In this document: positions 28,078-36,628 of the stretch, one piece after another
How the letters are laid out: each line of letters opens with the position of its first letter
Numbering within the stretch: the stretch's first letter is position 1
Program-made: the position numbers and the translations under genes
Source: Flavobacterium phragmitis
GTDB taxonomy: Bacteria; Bacteroidota; Bacteroidia; Flavobacteriales; Flavobacteriaceae
Assembly (NCBI RefSeq): GCF_900112575.1
Contig: NZ_FOMH01000014.1
Location: forward strand, 62,001-126,000
Reading direction: 5' to 3'
DNA length: 64,000 nucleotides
The notes under the pieces: generated by a model
Told to the model about the DNA's origin: nothing
Databases searched by the model: none
The model's input: only the letters and a program-made list of their open reading frames with translations

Positions 28078-29376
28078 ATGAATAAAATCAACAATCCAAA
28101 ACCAGAAAGCTGGTCAGATATATTAAAAAGACCAACGCAGACTATTGATGATATCGAGGTTACGGTAAAAGAAATCTTCAGAGAAGTTCAGAAAAAAGGA
28201 GATGAAGCTGTGGCAAAATACACTTCAATTTTTGACGGAATTTCATTGGGAAATTACGAAGTAACTCCGGAGGAAATTACAGAAGCAATTAATTTAATTC
28301 CGAGTGAATTAAAAGAAGCGATTGAATTAGCAAAAAACAATATTTATAAATTTCACAAAGCGCAGAAAACCGATCGAGTTGAAGTTGAAACGATTGAAGG
28401 CGTAAACTGCTGGCAGGAAAAAAGGCCAATTCAAAAAATCGGTTTATATATTCCTGGCGGAACAGCTCCTTTATTTTCAACTGTTTTAATGCTTGCTGTT
28501 CCTGCTGAAATTGCAGGTTGTAAAGAAATTGTTTTGTGTTCGCCACCAGACAAAAAAGGAAAAATAAACCCAGCGATTCTATACGCGGCGAATTTATGCG
28601 GTGTAACCAAAATTCTAAAAGTAGGTGGCATTCAGGCAATTGCCGGTATGACATTTGGAACACAGTCAATTCCTAAAGTATATAAAATATTTGGCCCAGG
28701 AAATCAATTTGTGACGGTGGCCAAACAATTAGCGACTCAATTTGGCGTTGCAATCGATATGCCGGCGGGGCCATCAGAATTATTAATTGTAGCCGATGAT
28801 ACTGCAGTTCCAGCTTTTGTAGCTTCAGATTTATTATCTCAGGCAGAACACGGAACAGATAGTCAGGTAATATTAGTTTCGACTTCAAAAAAACTGATTG
28901 ATGAAGTAGAAAAAGAAGTTCAGTCACAATTAGAAGTATTGCCTAGAAAAGCTATTGCAGAAAAAGCGATCGAAAATTCAAAATTAATTTATGTTGAAAA
29001 CGATCAAACCGCTTTAGATTTAATCAATGAATATGGCCCGGAGCACTTTATTATCTGCTCTGAATATGATGATTTCTATTGTAACGGAATAGTAAATGCA
29101 GGTTCTGTGTTTATTGGAAATTACACTCCTGAAAGTGCAGGAGATTATGCTTCAGGAACCAATCATACGCTTCCAACAAACGGTTATGCCAAAAATTACA
29201 GCGGTGTAAACCTGGATAGTTTTATGAAATCGATGACATTCCAGAAAATATCGGAGAAAGGAATTCAAAATATAGGAAGAGCAATTGAAGCTATGGCTGA
29301 AGCCGAAGGATTACAAGCACATAAAAATGCTGTAACATTACGCCTACAGTCCTGCGAGGTTTCGAAAACCTCGTAG
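28078..29376 (+). CDS. hisD: Histidinol dehydrogenase
   Basis: Oxidises L-histidinol to histidine in two NAD-dependent steps; zinc enzyme. I set the start at the ATG at 28078 (MNKINNPKPESW, 432 residues), because the in-frame region from 27964 is repeat-like and does not match the family. Signature blocks include YIPGGTAPLFSTVLMLAVPA, GPGNQFVTVAK, AEHGTDSQVILV, YGPEHF and GTNHTLPT. The normal end is near HKNAVTLRL; the last residues SCEVSKTS and the stop codon come from a palindromic repeat that begins inside the gene. Confidence 0.96.
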   Translation: MNKINNPKPESWSDILKRPTQTIDDIEVTVKEIFREVQKKGDEAVAKYTSIFDGISLGNYEVTPEEITEAINLIPSELKEAIELAKNNIYKFHKAQKTDRVEVETIEGVNCWQEKRPIQKIGLYIPGGTAPLFSTVLMLAVPAEIAGCKEIVLCSPPDKKGKINPAILYAANLCGVTKILKVGGIQAIAGMTFGTQSIPKVYKIFGPGNQFVTVAKQLATQFGVAIDMPAGPSELLIVADDTAVPAFVASDLLSQAEHGTDSQVILVSTSKKLIDEVEKEVQSQLEVLPRKAIAEKAIENSKLIYVENDQTALDLINEYGPEHFIICSEYDDFYCNGIVNAGSVFIGNYTPESAGDYASGTNHTLPTNGYAKNYSGVNLDSFMKSMTFQKISEKGIQNIGRAIEAMAEAEGLQAHKNAVTLRLQSCEVSKTS

Positions 29377-29443
29377 GTCTAAATAGATTTCCGATTTAGA
29401 AGCTTAATAAATAATGCCTACAAGGTTTTAAAAACCTTGCAGG
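29351..29443. repeat. Two related palindromes at the hisD end
   Basis: The first hairpin (29351-29377) has arms CCTGCGAGGTT / AACCTCGTAGG, and the second (29417-29443) has CCTACAAGGTTTT / AAAACCTTGCAGG. They are variants of one element; the first overlaps the 3' end of hisD. A related GACAGGT / ACCTGTC element lies at 41141. Confidence 0.75.
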
Positions 29444-29458
29444 AATAAAGAAAATAAA

Positions 29459-30508
29459 ATGAGTACGTTCGATATAAATACAATAACAAGAGAAAACGTA
29501 AAATCCTTAAAACCTTATTCTTCTGCGAGAGACGAGTTTGAGGATTTTGATACAGCTGAAATGATTTTTTTGGATGCCAATGAAAATCCGTTTCAAAATG
29601 GCGTAAATCGTTATCCAGATCCGCAGCAGAATTCGGTTAAAGCGATTTTAGCTAAAAATAACAACACCAAACAAAGTCAGATTTTGTTAGGAAACGGAAG
29701 CGATGAAGTTTTGGATTTACTCTTCAGAGCTTTCTGTGAGCCAAATAAAGACAATATTATTTCGTTGCCACCTACTTATGGAATGTATGGTGTTTTGGCA
29801 AATATCAACGCAGTAGAAAACAGAGAAATTCTTTTAACTACAGATTTTCAGCCACAAGTTGAAAAGATTTTAGAAGCTGTTGATGAAAATACAAAAATCA
29901 TTTTTTTGTGTTCTCCAAACAATCCAACAGGAAATTCATTTTCAGACGAAAGTGTAGTAAAATTGCTTCAAAATTTTAAAGGTTTAGTGGTAATTGATGA
30001 AGCTTATATTGATTTTTCAGATAAAGAAAGCTGGCTAACAGAAATTGATGAATATCCAAATTTGGTCATTACACAGACACTTTCAAAAGCGTATGGTTTG
30101 GCTGGAATTCGTTTAGGAATTTGCTATGCTTCAGAAGAAGTAATTTCAATTCTGAATAAAATCAAACCTCCATATAATGTAAACGAACTAACACAACAAA
30201 GAGCCAAAGAACGTTTAAAAGATTTAGAGAAAATAAAACAAGAAATAGGTTCAATTATTGAGCAAAGAGACGAATTACTTAAAGTTTTACTTGAAGTAAG
30301 TTTTGTAGAAAAAGTGTATCCAACTGAAGCCAATTTTATCTTGGCAAAAGTAGATGACGCGAATAAAAGATACGATCAATTAATCGAAAAAGGAATCGTT
30401 ATTCGTAACAGAACCACACAGCCTTTATGTGAAAATTGTCTTCGTTTTACCATTGGAACAAAAGAAGAAAATGCTGTTGTAATTAGAGAATTGAAACTAT
30501 TAAGCTAA
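29459..30508 (+). CDS. hisC: Histidinol-phosphate aminotransferase
   Basis: PLP enzyme converting imidazole acetol phosphate and glutamate to histidinol phosphate. 349 residues of aminotransferase fold type I: LGNGSDEVLDLLFRAF near 78-92, CSPNNPTGNSF, VIDEAYIDF, and PLP lysine K210 in TLSKAYGLAGIRLG. It follows the double palindrome after hisD by 15 bases. Confidence 0.96.
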   Translation: MSTFDINTITRENVKSLKPYSSARDEFEDFDTAEMIFLDANENPFQNGVNRYPDPQQNSVKAILAKNNNTKQSQILLGNGSDEVLDLLFRAFCEPNKDNIISLPPTYGMYGVLANINAVENREILLTTDFQPQVEKILEAVDENTKIIFLCSPNNPTGNSFSDESVVKLLQNFKGLVVIDEAYIDFSDKESWLTEIDEYPNLVITQTLSKAYGLAGIRLGICYASEEVISILNKIKPPYNVNELTQQRAKERLKDLEKIKQEIGSIIEQRDELLKVLLEVSFVEKVYPTEANFILAKVDDANKRYDQLIEKGIVIRNRTTQPLCENCLRFTIGTKEENAVVIRELKLLS

Positions 30509-30516
30509 GAATGTTA

Positions 30517-30574
30517 GCCACGAATTTCACGAATTACACTAATTAAATTCGTGCTAATTAGTGTAATTCGTGGC
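30517..30574. repeat. Palindrome in the hisC-hisB junction
   Basis: An 18-bp perfect arm pair (30528-30545 with 30555-30572, core CGAATTACACTAATTA). The left flank GCCACGAA duplicates the end of the right arm, allowing alternative pairing. No T-run. Confidence 0.8.
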
Positions 30575-30591
30575 AACATAAAAAATAAATT

Positions 30592-31728
30592 ATGAAAAAA
30601 GTACTTTTTATTGATCGTGACGGAACGATTGTTTTGGAACCTCAAAACTATCAATTAGACAGTTTGGATAAACTGGAGTTTTATCCAAAAGCGTTTCAAT
30701 ATTTGGCTAAAATTGCTAATGAATTAGATTACGAATTAGCAATGGTAACCAATCAGGATGGATTAGGAACGGATAGTTTTCCGGAAGACACCTTTTGGCC
30801 GACGCAGAATTTCATCCTAAAAGCATTTGAAAACGAAGGAGTTGTTTTTGATGAAATCTTTGTAGACAGAACTTTTCCGGAAGAAAATGCGCCTACACGC
30901 AAACCAAGAACTGGAATGCTGACTAAATACTTGAATAATCCAGAATATGATTTGGAAAATTCTTTTGTTTTAGGCGATCGTTTAACGGATGTGGAATTGG
31001 CTAAAAATTTGGGAGCAAAAGCTATTTTCATGAACGATACAGATGGCGCAGGAAGTAACGAAATTTCGGCAAAACGTGAAGAATTGAACGAAACAATCGT
31101 TTTACAAACAATGGATTGGAAGAAAATCTATGAGTTTTTAAAATTAGAAGCGCGTTCAGCATCCATTACAAGAAAAACAAACGAAACCGATATTTACATC
31201 AATCTAAATCTTGACGGTACAGGAAAAAGCAAAATCGATACGGGAATTGCATTTTTTGACCACATGTTAGACCAAATCTCACGTCATGGTCAAATGGACT
31301 TAGAAATCCTTGTAAAAGGCGATTTAGAAGTCGATGAGCACCACACCATCGAAGATACAGCAATTGCTTTAGGAGAAGTTTTCGCGAAAGCGTTAGGGAA
31401 CAAATTAGGAATTGAGCGTTACGGATTCTGTCTTCCAATGGATGATTGTTTGGCACAAGCGGCAATTGATTTCGGCGGAAGAAACTGGCTGATCTGGGAA
31501 ACGGAATTTAAACGCGAAATGGTTGGAAAAATGCCAACAGAAATGTTTTATCATTTCTTCAAATCGTTCACAGACGGTGCAAAAGCGAATTTAAATATCA
31601 AAGCAGAAGGAATCAACGAACATCATAAAATCGAAGCCATTTTTAAAGCTTTCGCTAAAGCCATAAAAGTAGCCGTAAAAAGAGACACCGAAAAAATGAT
31701 TCTGCCAAGTACCAAAGGTATGTTGTAA
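30592..31728 (+). CDS. hisB: Bifunctional histidinol-phosphatase / imidazoleglycerol-phosphate dehydratase
   Basis: 378 residues with two enzymes fused. The N-terminal HAD phosphatase (about 1-165) has FIDRDGT (D8, D10) and KPRTGMLTKYL, with the FVLGDRLTDVELA motif. The C-terminal dehydratase (about 185-378) has FFDHMLDQISRHG, DEHHTIEDTAIALGE and EGINEHHKIEAIFKAF with the metal-binding histidines. This is the same fusion as in E. coli. It catalyses steps seven and nine of histidine synthesis. Confidence 0.97.
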   Translation: MKKVLFIDRDGTIVLEPQNYQLDSLDKLEFYPKAFQYLAKIANELDYELAMVTNQDGLGTDSFPEDTFWPTQNFILKAFENEGVVFDEIFVDRTFPEENAPTRKPRTGMLTKYLNNPEYDLENSFVLGDRLTDVELAKNLGAKAIFMNDTDGAGSNEISAKREELNETIVLQTMDWKKIYEFLKLEARSASITRKTNETDIYINLNLDGTGKSKIDTGIAFFDHMLDQISRHGQMDLEILVKGDLEVDEHHTIEDTAIALGEVFAKALGNKLGIERYGFCLPMDDCLAQAAIDFGGRNWLIWETEFKREMVGKMPTEMFYHFFKSFTDGAKANLNIKAEGINEHHKIEAIFKAFAKAIKVAVKRDTEKMILPSTKGML

Positions 31729-31737
31729 AAAAGTTTT

Positions 31738-31886
31738 ACCGCAAAGTACGCAAAGATTTACGCAAAGCACACAAGTTTTTTTTGCATTCTTAGCGTAAAT
31801 CTTTGCGAACCTTGCGGTTAAGTAAAATAGTATTAATGATTTTACGTTGAAGAGAAATCTAAAATCTAAAATCTAAAATCTAAAAT
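31738..31886. repeat. Palindrome plus 7-bp tandem repeat before hisH
   Basis: 31738-31818 folds into a hairpin with inner arms around ACGCAAAGATTTACGC / GCGTAAATCTTTGCG and outer ACCGCAA / TTGCGGT. It is followed at about 31857-31886 by several copies of ATCTAAA, ending six bases before the hisH start. Confidence 0.7.
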
Positions 31887-31891
31887 TAATT

Positions 31892-32473
31892 TTGAAAATA
31901 GTAATCATAAATTACGGAGCAGGAAATATTCAGAGCATTATGTTTGCCATTGAAAGATTGGGTTTTAAGGCTGTTTTGAGCAATAATCCAGACGAAATTA
32001 AATCGGCAGATAAAGTGATTTTTCCTGGCGTGGGCGAGGCGAGCTCGGCTATGACGAAGCTTCGCGAAAGCGGTTTGGATAGCCTGATTCCAGAATTGAA
32101 ACAACCTGTTTTAGGAATTTGCCTCGGAATGCAATTGATGTGCAACAAAACTGAAGAAGGAAATACAAAAGGTCTAGGAATTTTTGATGTGGATGTTTTG
32201 AAATTTTCAAACAATGTAAAAGTGCCTCAAATGGGCTGGAATCAGATTTATGATTTAAAAACGGATTTATTTAAAGACATTTCTGAAAATGAATTTATGT
32301 ATTTGGTTCACAGTTTTTACGCGCCAAATTGTGCAGAATCTATCGCAACAACAAATTATGATGTTGAATATGCCTCGGCTTTGCAAAAAGATAATTTTTA
32401 CGGAACGCAATTTCATCCAGAGAAAAGCGGCGATGTTGGGGAAAAGATTTTAGGCAATTTTTTAAAAATGTAA
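31892..32473 (+). CDS. hisH: Imidazole glycerol phosphate synthase, glutaminase subunit
   Basis: Class I glutamine amidotransferase that feeds ammonia to HisF. 193 residues: oxyanion loop PGVGEASSAM, nucleophile C77 in GICLGMQLM and the His/Glu pair in GTQFHPEKSG. The start is a TTG (MKIVIINYGAGN); no upstream ATG fits, as the sequence before it is the ATCTAAA repeat. A TTG start may lower its translation relative to its neighbours. Confidence 0.95.
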   Translation: MKIVIINYGAGNIQSIMFAIERLGFKAVLSNNPDEIKSADKVIFPGVGEASSAMTKLRESGLDSLIPELKQPVLGICLGMQLMCNKTEEGNTKGLGIFDVDVLKFSNNVKVPQMGWNQIYDLKTDLFKDISENEFMYLVHSFYAPNCAESIATTNYDVEYASALQKDNFYGTQFHPEKSGDVGEKILGNFLKM

Positions 32474-32553
32474 AATTTTAAAATTCCAATTTCTTATCCC
32501 GATGCTTTGGAACCAAATTCCAATCGCAATATCAAAAATCAATCAAAATATCA

Positions 32554-32571
32554 TCCCGATAGCTATCGGGA
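32554..32571. repeat. Perfect palindrome in the hisH-hisA gap
   Basis: TCCCGATAGCTATCGGGA is an 18-bp perfect palindrome. The 140-bp gap also holds copies of AATCTAAA like those before hisH. Confidence 0.75.
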
Positions 32572-32613
32572 CTAAAATCTAAAATCTAAAATCGGAATTC
32601 TAAAATTAGAAAC

Positions 32614-33339
32614 ATGAGAATAATACCAGCCATAGATATCATTGAAGGAAAATGCGTTCGTTTGTCCAAAGGTGATTATGATACTAAGATAATTTACAAT
32701 GAGAATCCGCTTGAAGTAGCGAAATCGTTCGAAGCGCACGGAATTGACTATCTGCATTTAGTAGATTTAGATGGTGCAAAATCAAGTAAAATTGTTAATT
32801 ATAAAATCTTAGAACAAATTGCGACACAAACCAGTTTGAAAATTGATTTTGGAGGCGGATTAAAATCGGATGACGATTTGAGAATTGCTTTTGAAAGTGG
32901 TGCAAATCAAATTACTGGCGGAAGTATTGCGGTAAAAAACCGAGCAATTTTTGAAAAATGGATTTCAGAATACGGCACAGATAAAATCATTTTAGGAGCT
33001 GATGCAAAAGACGAAAAAATTGCTGTTTCTGGTTGGTTGGAAGAGTCAAATGAAGATTTAGTTCCTTTTATTCAGGGTTATCAGTCAAAAGGAATCTCTT
33101 ATGTTATTTGTACTGATATCGCCAAAGACGGTATGCTTCAAGGTCCAAGTTTTGATTTGTACAGCAAAATTTTAGCTGAAGCAGTCGGCATAAAATTAAT
33201 CGCTTCTGGCGGAATTTCAACTTTTGATGAATTGCCAAAATTAGCCGAATTAGGTTGTGAAGGAACAATCATTGGAAAAGCGATTTACGAGGGAAGAATT
33301 ACATTGAAGCAACTTGAAAATTATATTTTAAATAAATAG
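32614..33339 (+). CDS. hisA: Phosphoribosylformimino-5-aminoimidazole carboxamide ribotide isomerase
   Basis: TIM-barrel isomerase (Amadori rearrangement of ProFAR to PRFAR). 241 residues; catalytic acids D8 (MRIIPAID) and D130 (ILGADAKD), phosphate-binding blocks IDFGGGLK and IASGGIST, and TDIAKDGMLQGP on the late strand. It lies between hisH and hisF. Confidence 0.97.
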   Translation: MRIIPAIDIIEGKCVRLSKGDYDTKIIYNENPLEVAKSFEAHGIDYLHLVDLDGAKSSKIVNYKILEQIATQTSLKIDFGGGLKSDDDLRIAFESGANQITGGSIAVKNRAIFEKWISEYGTDKIILGADAKDEKIAVSGWLEESNEDLVPFIQGYQSKGISYVICTDIAKDGMLQGPSFDLYSKILAEAVGIKLIASGGISTFDELPKLAELGCEGTIIGKAIYEGRITLKQLENYILNK

Positions 33340-33344
33340 ATATT

Positions 33345-33424
33345 CCGCAAAGATTCGCAAAGTTAAACGCAAAGATTCACAAAATTTTGCGTAGCTCTGA
33401 GAATCTTTGTGAATCTCTGTGAAA
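33345..33424. repeat. Inverted repeat in the hisA-hisF gap (CGCAAAGATTC family)
   Basis: Left copies of CGCAAAGATTC (about 33345-33400) face GAATCTTTGTGAATCTCTGTG (split here: GAATCTTTGTG, AATCTCTGTG), related to the element before hisH. It runs up to 12 bases before the hisF ATG and overlaps an in-frame GTG at 33419. Confidence 0.65.
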
Positions 33425-33436
33425 CAACAAAGAAAA

Positions 33437-34192
33437 ATGCTTGCAAAAAGAATCATACCTTGCTTAGATATAAAAAACGGAAGAACGGTAAAAGGCGTTA
33501 ATTTCGTTGACTTGCGCGATGCCGGAGATCCTGTAGAATTAGCTGCAATTTATTCGGCTGAAGGCGCAGACGAATTGGTGTTCCTTGATATTTCGGCAAC
33601 AGAAGAACGACGCAAAACACTTGTAAATATGGTGCGAAGCGTGGCAGAAAAAATCAATATTCCGTTTACAGTTGGCGGTGGAATTTCATCTGTTGAAGAT
33701 GTAGATATTCTGCTAAATAACGGAGCTGATAAAGTTTCGATCAATTCCTCGGCAGTAAAAAATCCGCAATTGATTAATGACTTGGCGCAGAAATTTGGAA
33801 GCCAATGCGTTGTGGTTGCAATCGACGCCAAACAAATTGACGGACAATGGATTGTGCATTTAGTTGGAGGAAAAGTGCCAACTGAATTAAATTTATTCGA
33901 TTGGGCCGTTGAAGTTGCAGAACGTGGAGCAGGTGAAATTTTATTTACCTCAATGGATAATGATGGAACTAAAAATGGTTTTGCAAATAAAGCTTTGGCC
34001 AAACTTTCAGAATTAGTCAATATTCCGATCATTGCTTCGGGTGGAGCTGGGAATATGCAGCATTTCGTAGATTCGTTTCAAAAAGGAAAAGCCGATGCAG
34101 CATTGGCGGCAAGCGTTTTTCACTTTAAAGAAATCGAGATCAAGGCGTTGAAACAAGAATTAAGAAATAATAATATAGAAGTTAGAATTTAG
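33437..34192 (+). CDS. hisF: Imidazole glycerol phosphate synthase, cyclase subunit
   Basis: Cyclase partner of HisH, forming imidazole glycerol phosphate and AICAR. 251 residues from the ATG at 33437 (MLAKRIIPCLDI); the earlier GTG at 33419 lies at the edge of the palindrome and would add six residues outside the family pattern. Catalytic D11 and D130 (VVVAID), with phosphate sites TVGGGISS and IASGGAGN. Confidence 0.97.
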   Translation: MLAKRIIPCLDIKNGRTVKGVNFVDLRDAGDPVELAAIYSAEGADELVFLDISATEERRKTLVNMVRSVAEKINIPFTVGGGISSVEDVDILLNNGADKVSINSSAVKNPQLINDLAQKFGSQCVVVAIDAKQIDGQWIVHLVGGKVPTELNLFDWAVEVAERGAGEILFTSMDNDGTKNGFANKALAKLSELVNIPIIASGGAGNMQHFVDSFQKGKADAALAASVFHFKEIEIKALKQELRNNNIEVRI

Positions 34193-34276
34193 AACATACG
34201 AAAATAGAACATACGAAAATAGAGTATAGAAAATAGAGTATAGAAAATAGAGTATAGAAAATAGAGTATAGAAAAT
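34191..34276. repeat. Tandem repeat in the hisF-hisIE gap, with a distant inverted copy
   Basis: Two 15-bp units (AGAACATACGAAAAT) are followed by four 14-bp units (AGAGTATAGAAAAT). The complement of the second unit occurs at about 34338-34363 (TATTCTATTTTCTATATTCT), so the block can fold back on itself. The first unit overlaps the hisF stop. Confidence 0.85.
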
Positions 34277-34380
34277 ATAACAAAGGAGACAAAGGAAGGA
34301 TTGAGAAACTTTTATAATCTTTAATTTTTACCTCTTTATTCTATTTTCTATATTCTTTACTCTAAAAAAAATAAATAAAA

Positions 34381-34977
34381 ATGAACGTAGATATCAAAAG
34401 CGCACACGGATTAATTCCGGCTATAATTCAGGATTCAGAGACAAAAAATGTTTTGATGCTGGGCTATATGAACGAAGAATCGCTTCAAAAAACAATAGAA
34501 ACACAAAAAGTAACATTCTTTAGCCGTTCAAAACAAAGACTTTGGACAAAAGGCGAGGAGAGTGGCAACTTTTTAAATTTGGTAAGTATCAAAAATGACT
34601 GTGATGGCGATACACTTTTAATTCAGGCAAAACCTGTTGGCCCAACATGTCACACAGGCGCAGATACGTGCTGGCAAGAACCAAATGATGCGAATTATGG
34701 TTTTATTTCTCAATTAGAAAACACTATCAAAACACGTAGAGAAAATGCTGATTCAGAAAAGAGTTATGTTGCTTCTTTGTTTGAAAAAGGAATCAATAAA
34801 ATTGCGCAGAAAGTTGGTGAAGAAGCTGTTGAAGTGGTGATTGAAGCAAAAGATGAGAATGATGATTTATTCCTTAGCGAAAGCGCCGATTTACTTTTTC
34901 ATTATCTTATTTTATTACAGGCAAAAGGATTTCAATTGAATGATGTTGTTGAAGTTTTGAAGAAGCGTCAGAAATAA
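34381..34977 (+). CDS. hisI: Bifunctional phosphoribosyl-AMP cyclohydrolase / phosphoribosyl-ATP pyrophosphatase
   Basis: 198 residues. The N-terminal HisI cyclohydrolase (about 1-105) has LMLGYMNEESL, TFFSRSKQRLWTKGEESGN, DCDGDT and the zinc motif CHTGADTCW. The C-terminal HisE pyrophosphatase (about 110-198) has SYVASLFEKGINKIAQKVGE and ESADLLFHYLILL. It completes the pathway: with hisG, D, C, B, H, A and F all ten reactions are covered. It is the last his gene; no clear terminator follows. Confidence 0.97.
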   Translation: MNVDIKSAHGLIPAIIQDSETKNVLMLGYMNEESLQKTIETQKVTFFSRSKQRLWTKGEESGNFLNLVSIKNDCDGDTLLIQAKPVGPTCHTGADTCWQEPNDANYGFISQLENTIKTRRENADSEKSYVASLFEKGINKIAQKVGEEAVEVVIEAKDENDDLFLSESADLLFHYLILLQAKGFQLNDVVEVLKKRQK

Positions 34978-34993
34978 TATTTACAATAAGTCT

Positions 34994-35120
34994 TGTCATT
35001 TCGACCGAAGGGAGACCCGAGCGATAGCGAACAGGCGAAGCAAATCACACTAGAAACTCCGCAAAGTATATCTCCAATCTTTGTCGATTCACTAGTGCGA
35101 TTTCTCCCTTCGGCCGAAAA
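34994..35120. repeat. Long palindromic extragenic element (GTCATTTCGAC family), copy 1
   Basis: The outer arms TTTCGACCGAAGGGAGA / TCTCCCTTCGGCCGAAA differ by one base; inside lie AATCACACTAG / CTAGTGCGATT and the CAAAG...CCAATCTTTG block. A second copy with perfect arms lies at 41192-41295. It is open in one frame by chance but is not coding. Confidence 0.85.
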
Positions 35121-35160
35121 GATAGAAAAATATGTTATTTTAGTATCAAATAATATTGAT

Positions 35161-35707
35161 ATGAGATTAGTTGTATGTTTGCTTTTATTTTTAGTCCCTA
35201 CTTTAAACTATGGTTTTAAGAAAAATGTTACGCCATATTCAATAGTTATTTCTAAAGCTGTTTTAATAGTTGATGGAACTATCTCTAAGGTCTCAAAAAA
35301 CGATAAATGTAGTTATTTGGGAAGAATGGTTATGTGATCCTAGAATTAAAGAATTAAAAAAAGGACAGAGACTAATTTTGTTTTTAGAAAAACTACCAAA
35401 TGGTAGTTTTTATCCAGTTAATGAAAGTACTGGAGAATTATATGTAGATAATAATAGTTTTCCAAATATATTTCTTCCTAAGGATTTTTCAAATCCAACA
35501 GTTTTAAAGAAAGGTATTGCTATGTTTTTGGAAACCTATACTTTTTATGGGAATTTTAATGATAGATTTTATCAAAATATACATTGTGTACGTTATAAAT
35601 CTATTTTTGAAGTTTATAAAATAGCAAAAACTAATACAGCTTTTAAGTTTTTAGTTGATAATGCGGAGTATTTTGAGCCAACAGAAGTACAGCAATTTTT
35701 CTACTAA
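35161..35707 (+). pseudogene. Exported protein gene broken by a one-base frameshift
   Basis: The reading frame from ATG 35161 gives a signal peptide (RLVVCLLLFLVPTLNYG) and then VLIVDGTISKVS, but ends at a TGA near 35337. The +1 frame continues from the same place as TINVVIWEEWLCDPRIKELKK to the stop at 35707. Dropping one A from the A6 run at 35295-35300 joins the two into one protein of about 181 residues, with a strand pattern (GTISKV...INVVIWEEW...KGQRLILFLEK) that reads smoothly. No family recognised. It may be a true pseudogene, slippage at the A-run, or a sequencing error. Confidence 0.75.
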
Positions 35708-35715
35708 ATAATTAA

Positions 35716-36420
35716 TTATTCCAAAAACTCAAAAACAGCAAATTCTCCCGGCTGATGAAAACCAAATTTTAAACTCTTATAAGGTTGTAATGCTTGGTAT
35801 TCAATCATTTTTCCATAATCAATTCTAAAAACATTTGCTTTCCATTTTGTACCTGTTTTTGGTTTTGAAAAATTAGCATTTTTAATTTTTTCTAAACTTG
35901 TAAAAGGAATTTTAATTTCCACGGTATATCCTTCTGAATTTATATTGCTGACGGTTTCCATTCCTTTGATGTTAAAATCAATTTCCGTTTTCCATCCTCC
36001 GCATTCAGGTGAAATGCATCTTAAAAGTAAATCATAATTGGTTGAAAAAGCATTTACTCCAATCTCAACATAATTTTGTCCGTCTCCGTCGGGATCTATA
36101 AAAATTTCCACCAAATCATCAGTGTAGAATATTTGTGCATCTTTGGTTTGAGGTTTTCCAATTATATTAGAATCGGTACAATTGTAGGCGATATACAGAT
36201 TTTCATCATCCCATAAAAAAGAAACATAGGTATTTTGTAAAACTTTTTCTCCGGAATTGTGAATTACAAAAGGGCCTAAAAGAGGCCTTTTCCAATCGGA
36301 TAAATTCCCATCAACTGTTATTAGATCATTGGTTTTATATACAGGAATGTTTTGAGAGCAAATAGAAATTGAATAAACAAGAAAAGAGATAATTAGGTAT
36401 TGTTCAAATTTCATAGACAA
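35716..36420 (-). CDS. CBM9-like (carbohydrate-binding family 9) secreted protein
   Basis: 234 residues with a signal peptide (QYLIISFLVYSISICSQ). The mature part reads ITVDGNLSDWKRP, then YVSFLWDDENLYIAYNCTD, DDLVEIFIDPDGDGQNYVEIGVNA and YTVEIKIPFTSL, the pattern of CBM9-type domains as found alone in many Bacteroidota. It probably binds a sugar outside the cytoplasm. It converges with the broken gene with 8 bp between stops. Confidence 0.88.
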   Translation of the reverse strand: MSMKFEQYLIISFLVYSISICSQNIPVYKTNDLITVDGNLSDWKRPLLGPFVIHNSGEKVLQNTYVSFLWDDENLYIAYNCTDSNIIGKPQTKDAQIFYTDDLVEIFIDPDGDGQNYVEIGVNAFSTNYDLLLRCISPECGGWKTEIDFNIKGMETVSNINSEGYTVEIKIPFTSLEKIKNANFSKPKTGTKWKANVFRIDYGKMIEYQALQPYKSLKFGFHQPGEFAVFEFLE

Positions 36421-36628
36421 ATAAGGAATTTTTATATTTAGTTGAATGTAAAAATAATATATTTCTCAATTTATAAAGTTTCAAAGCTTAAAACGATATT
36501 ATTATACCGTATAAAGGTAGTTTCTGTTCTTTTTAAATAATAATCTTGCTGTAATTTTTTAACTCCATATTTAGTCTTTTAAAATTTTAAAATCATTTAA
36601 AAATTAGACTTTTCTTTAATATTCATAA

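Noticed and set aside
33550..34032. A 160-residue antisense gene within hisF
   Set aside because: It is the reverse of a strongly conserved hisF and has no promoter or family match; a long open frame here follows from codon bias.
34191..34276. CRISPR array in the hisF-hisIE gap
   Set aside because: Units of 14-15 bp are contiguous with no spacers and are AT-rich; no cas genes are near.
34993..35160. N-terminal extension of the exported protein gene before 35161
   Set aside because: The open frame runs through the palindromic element; the real gene begins with the signal peptide at 35161.
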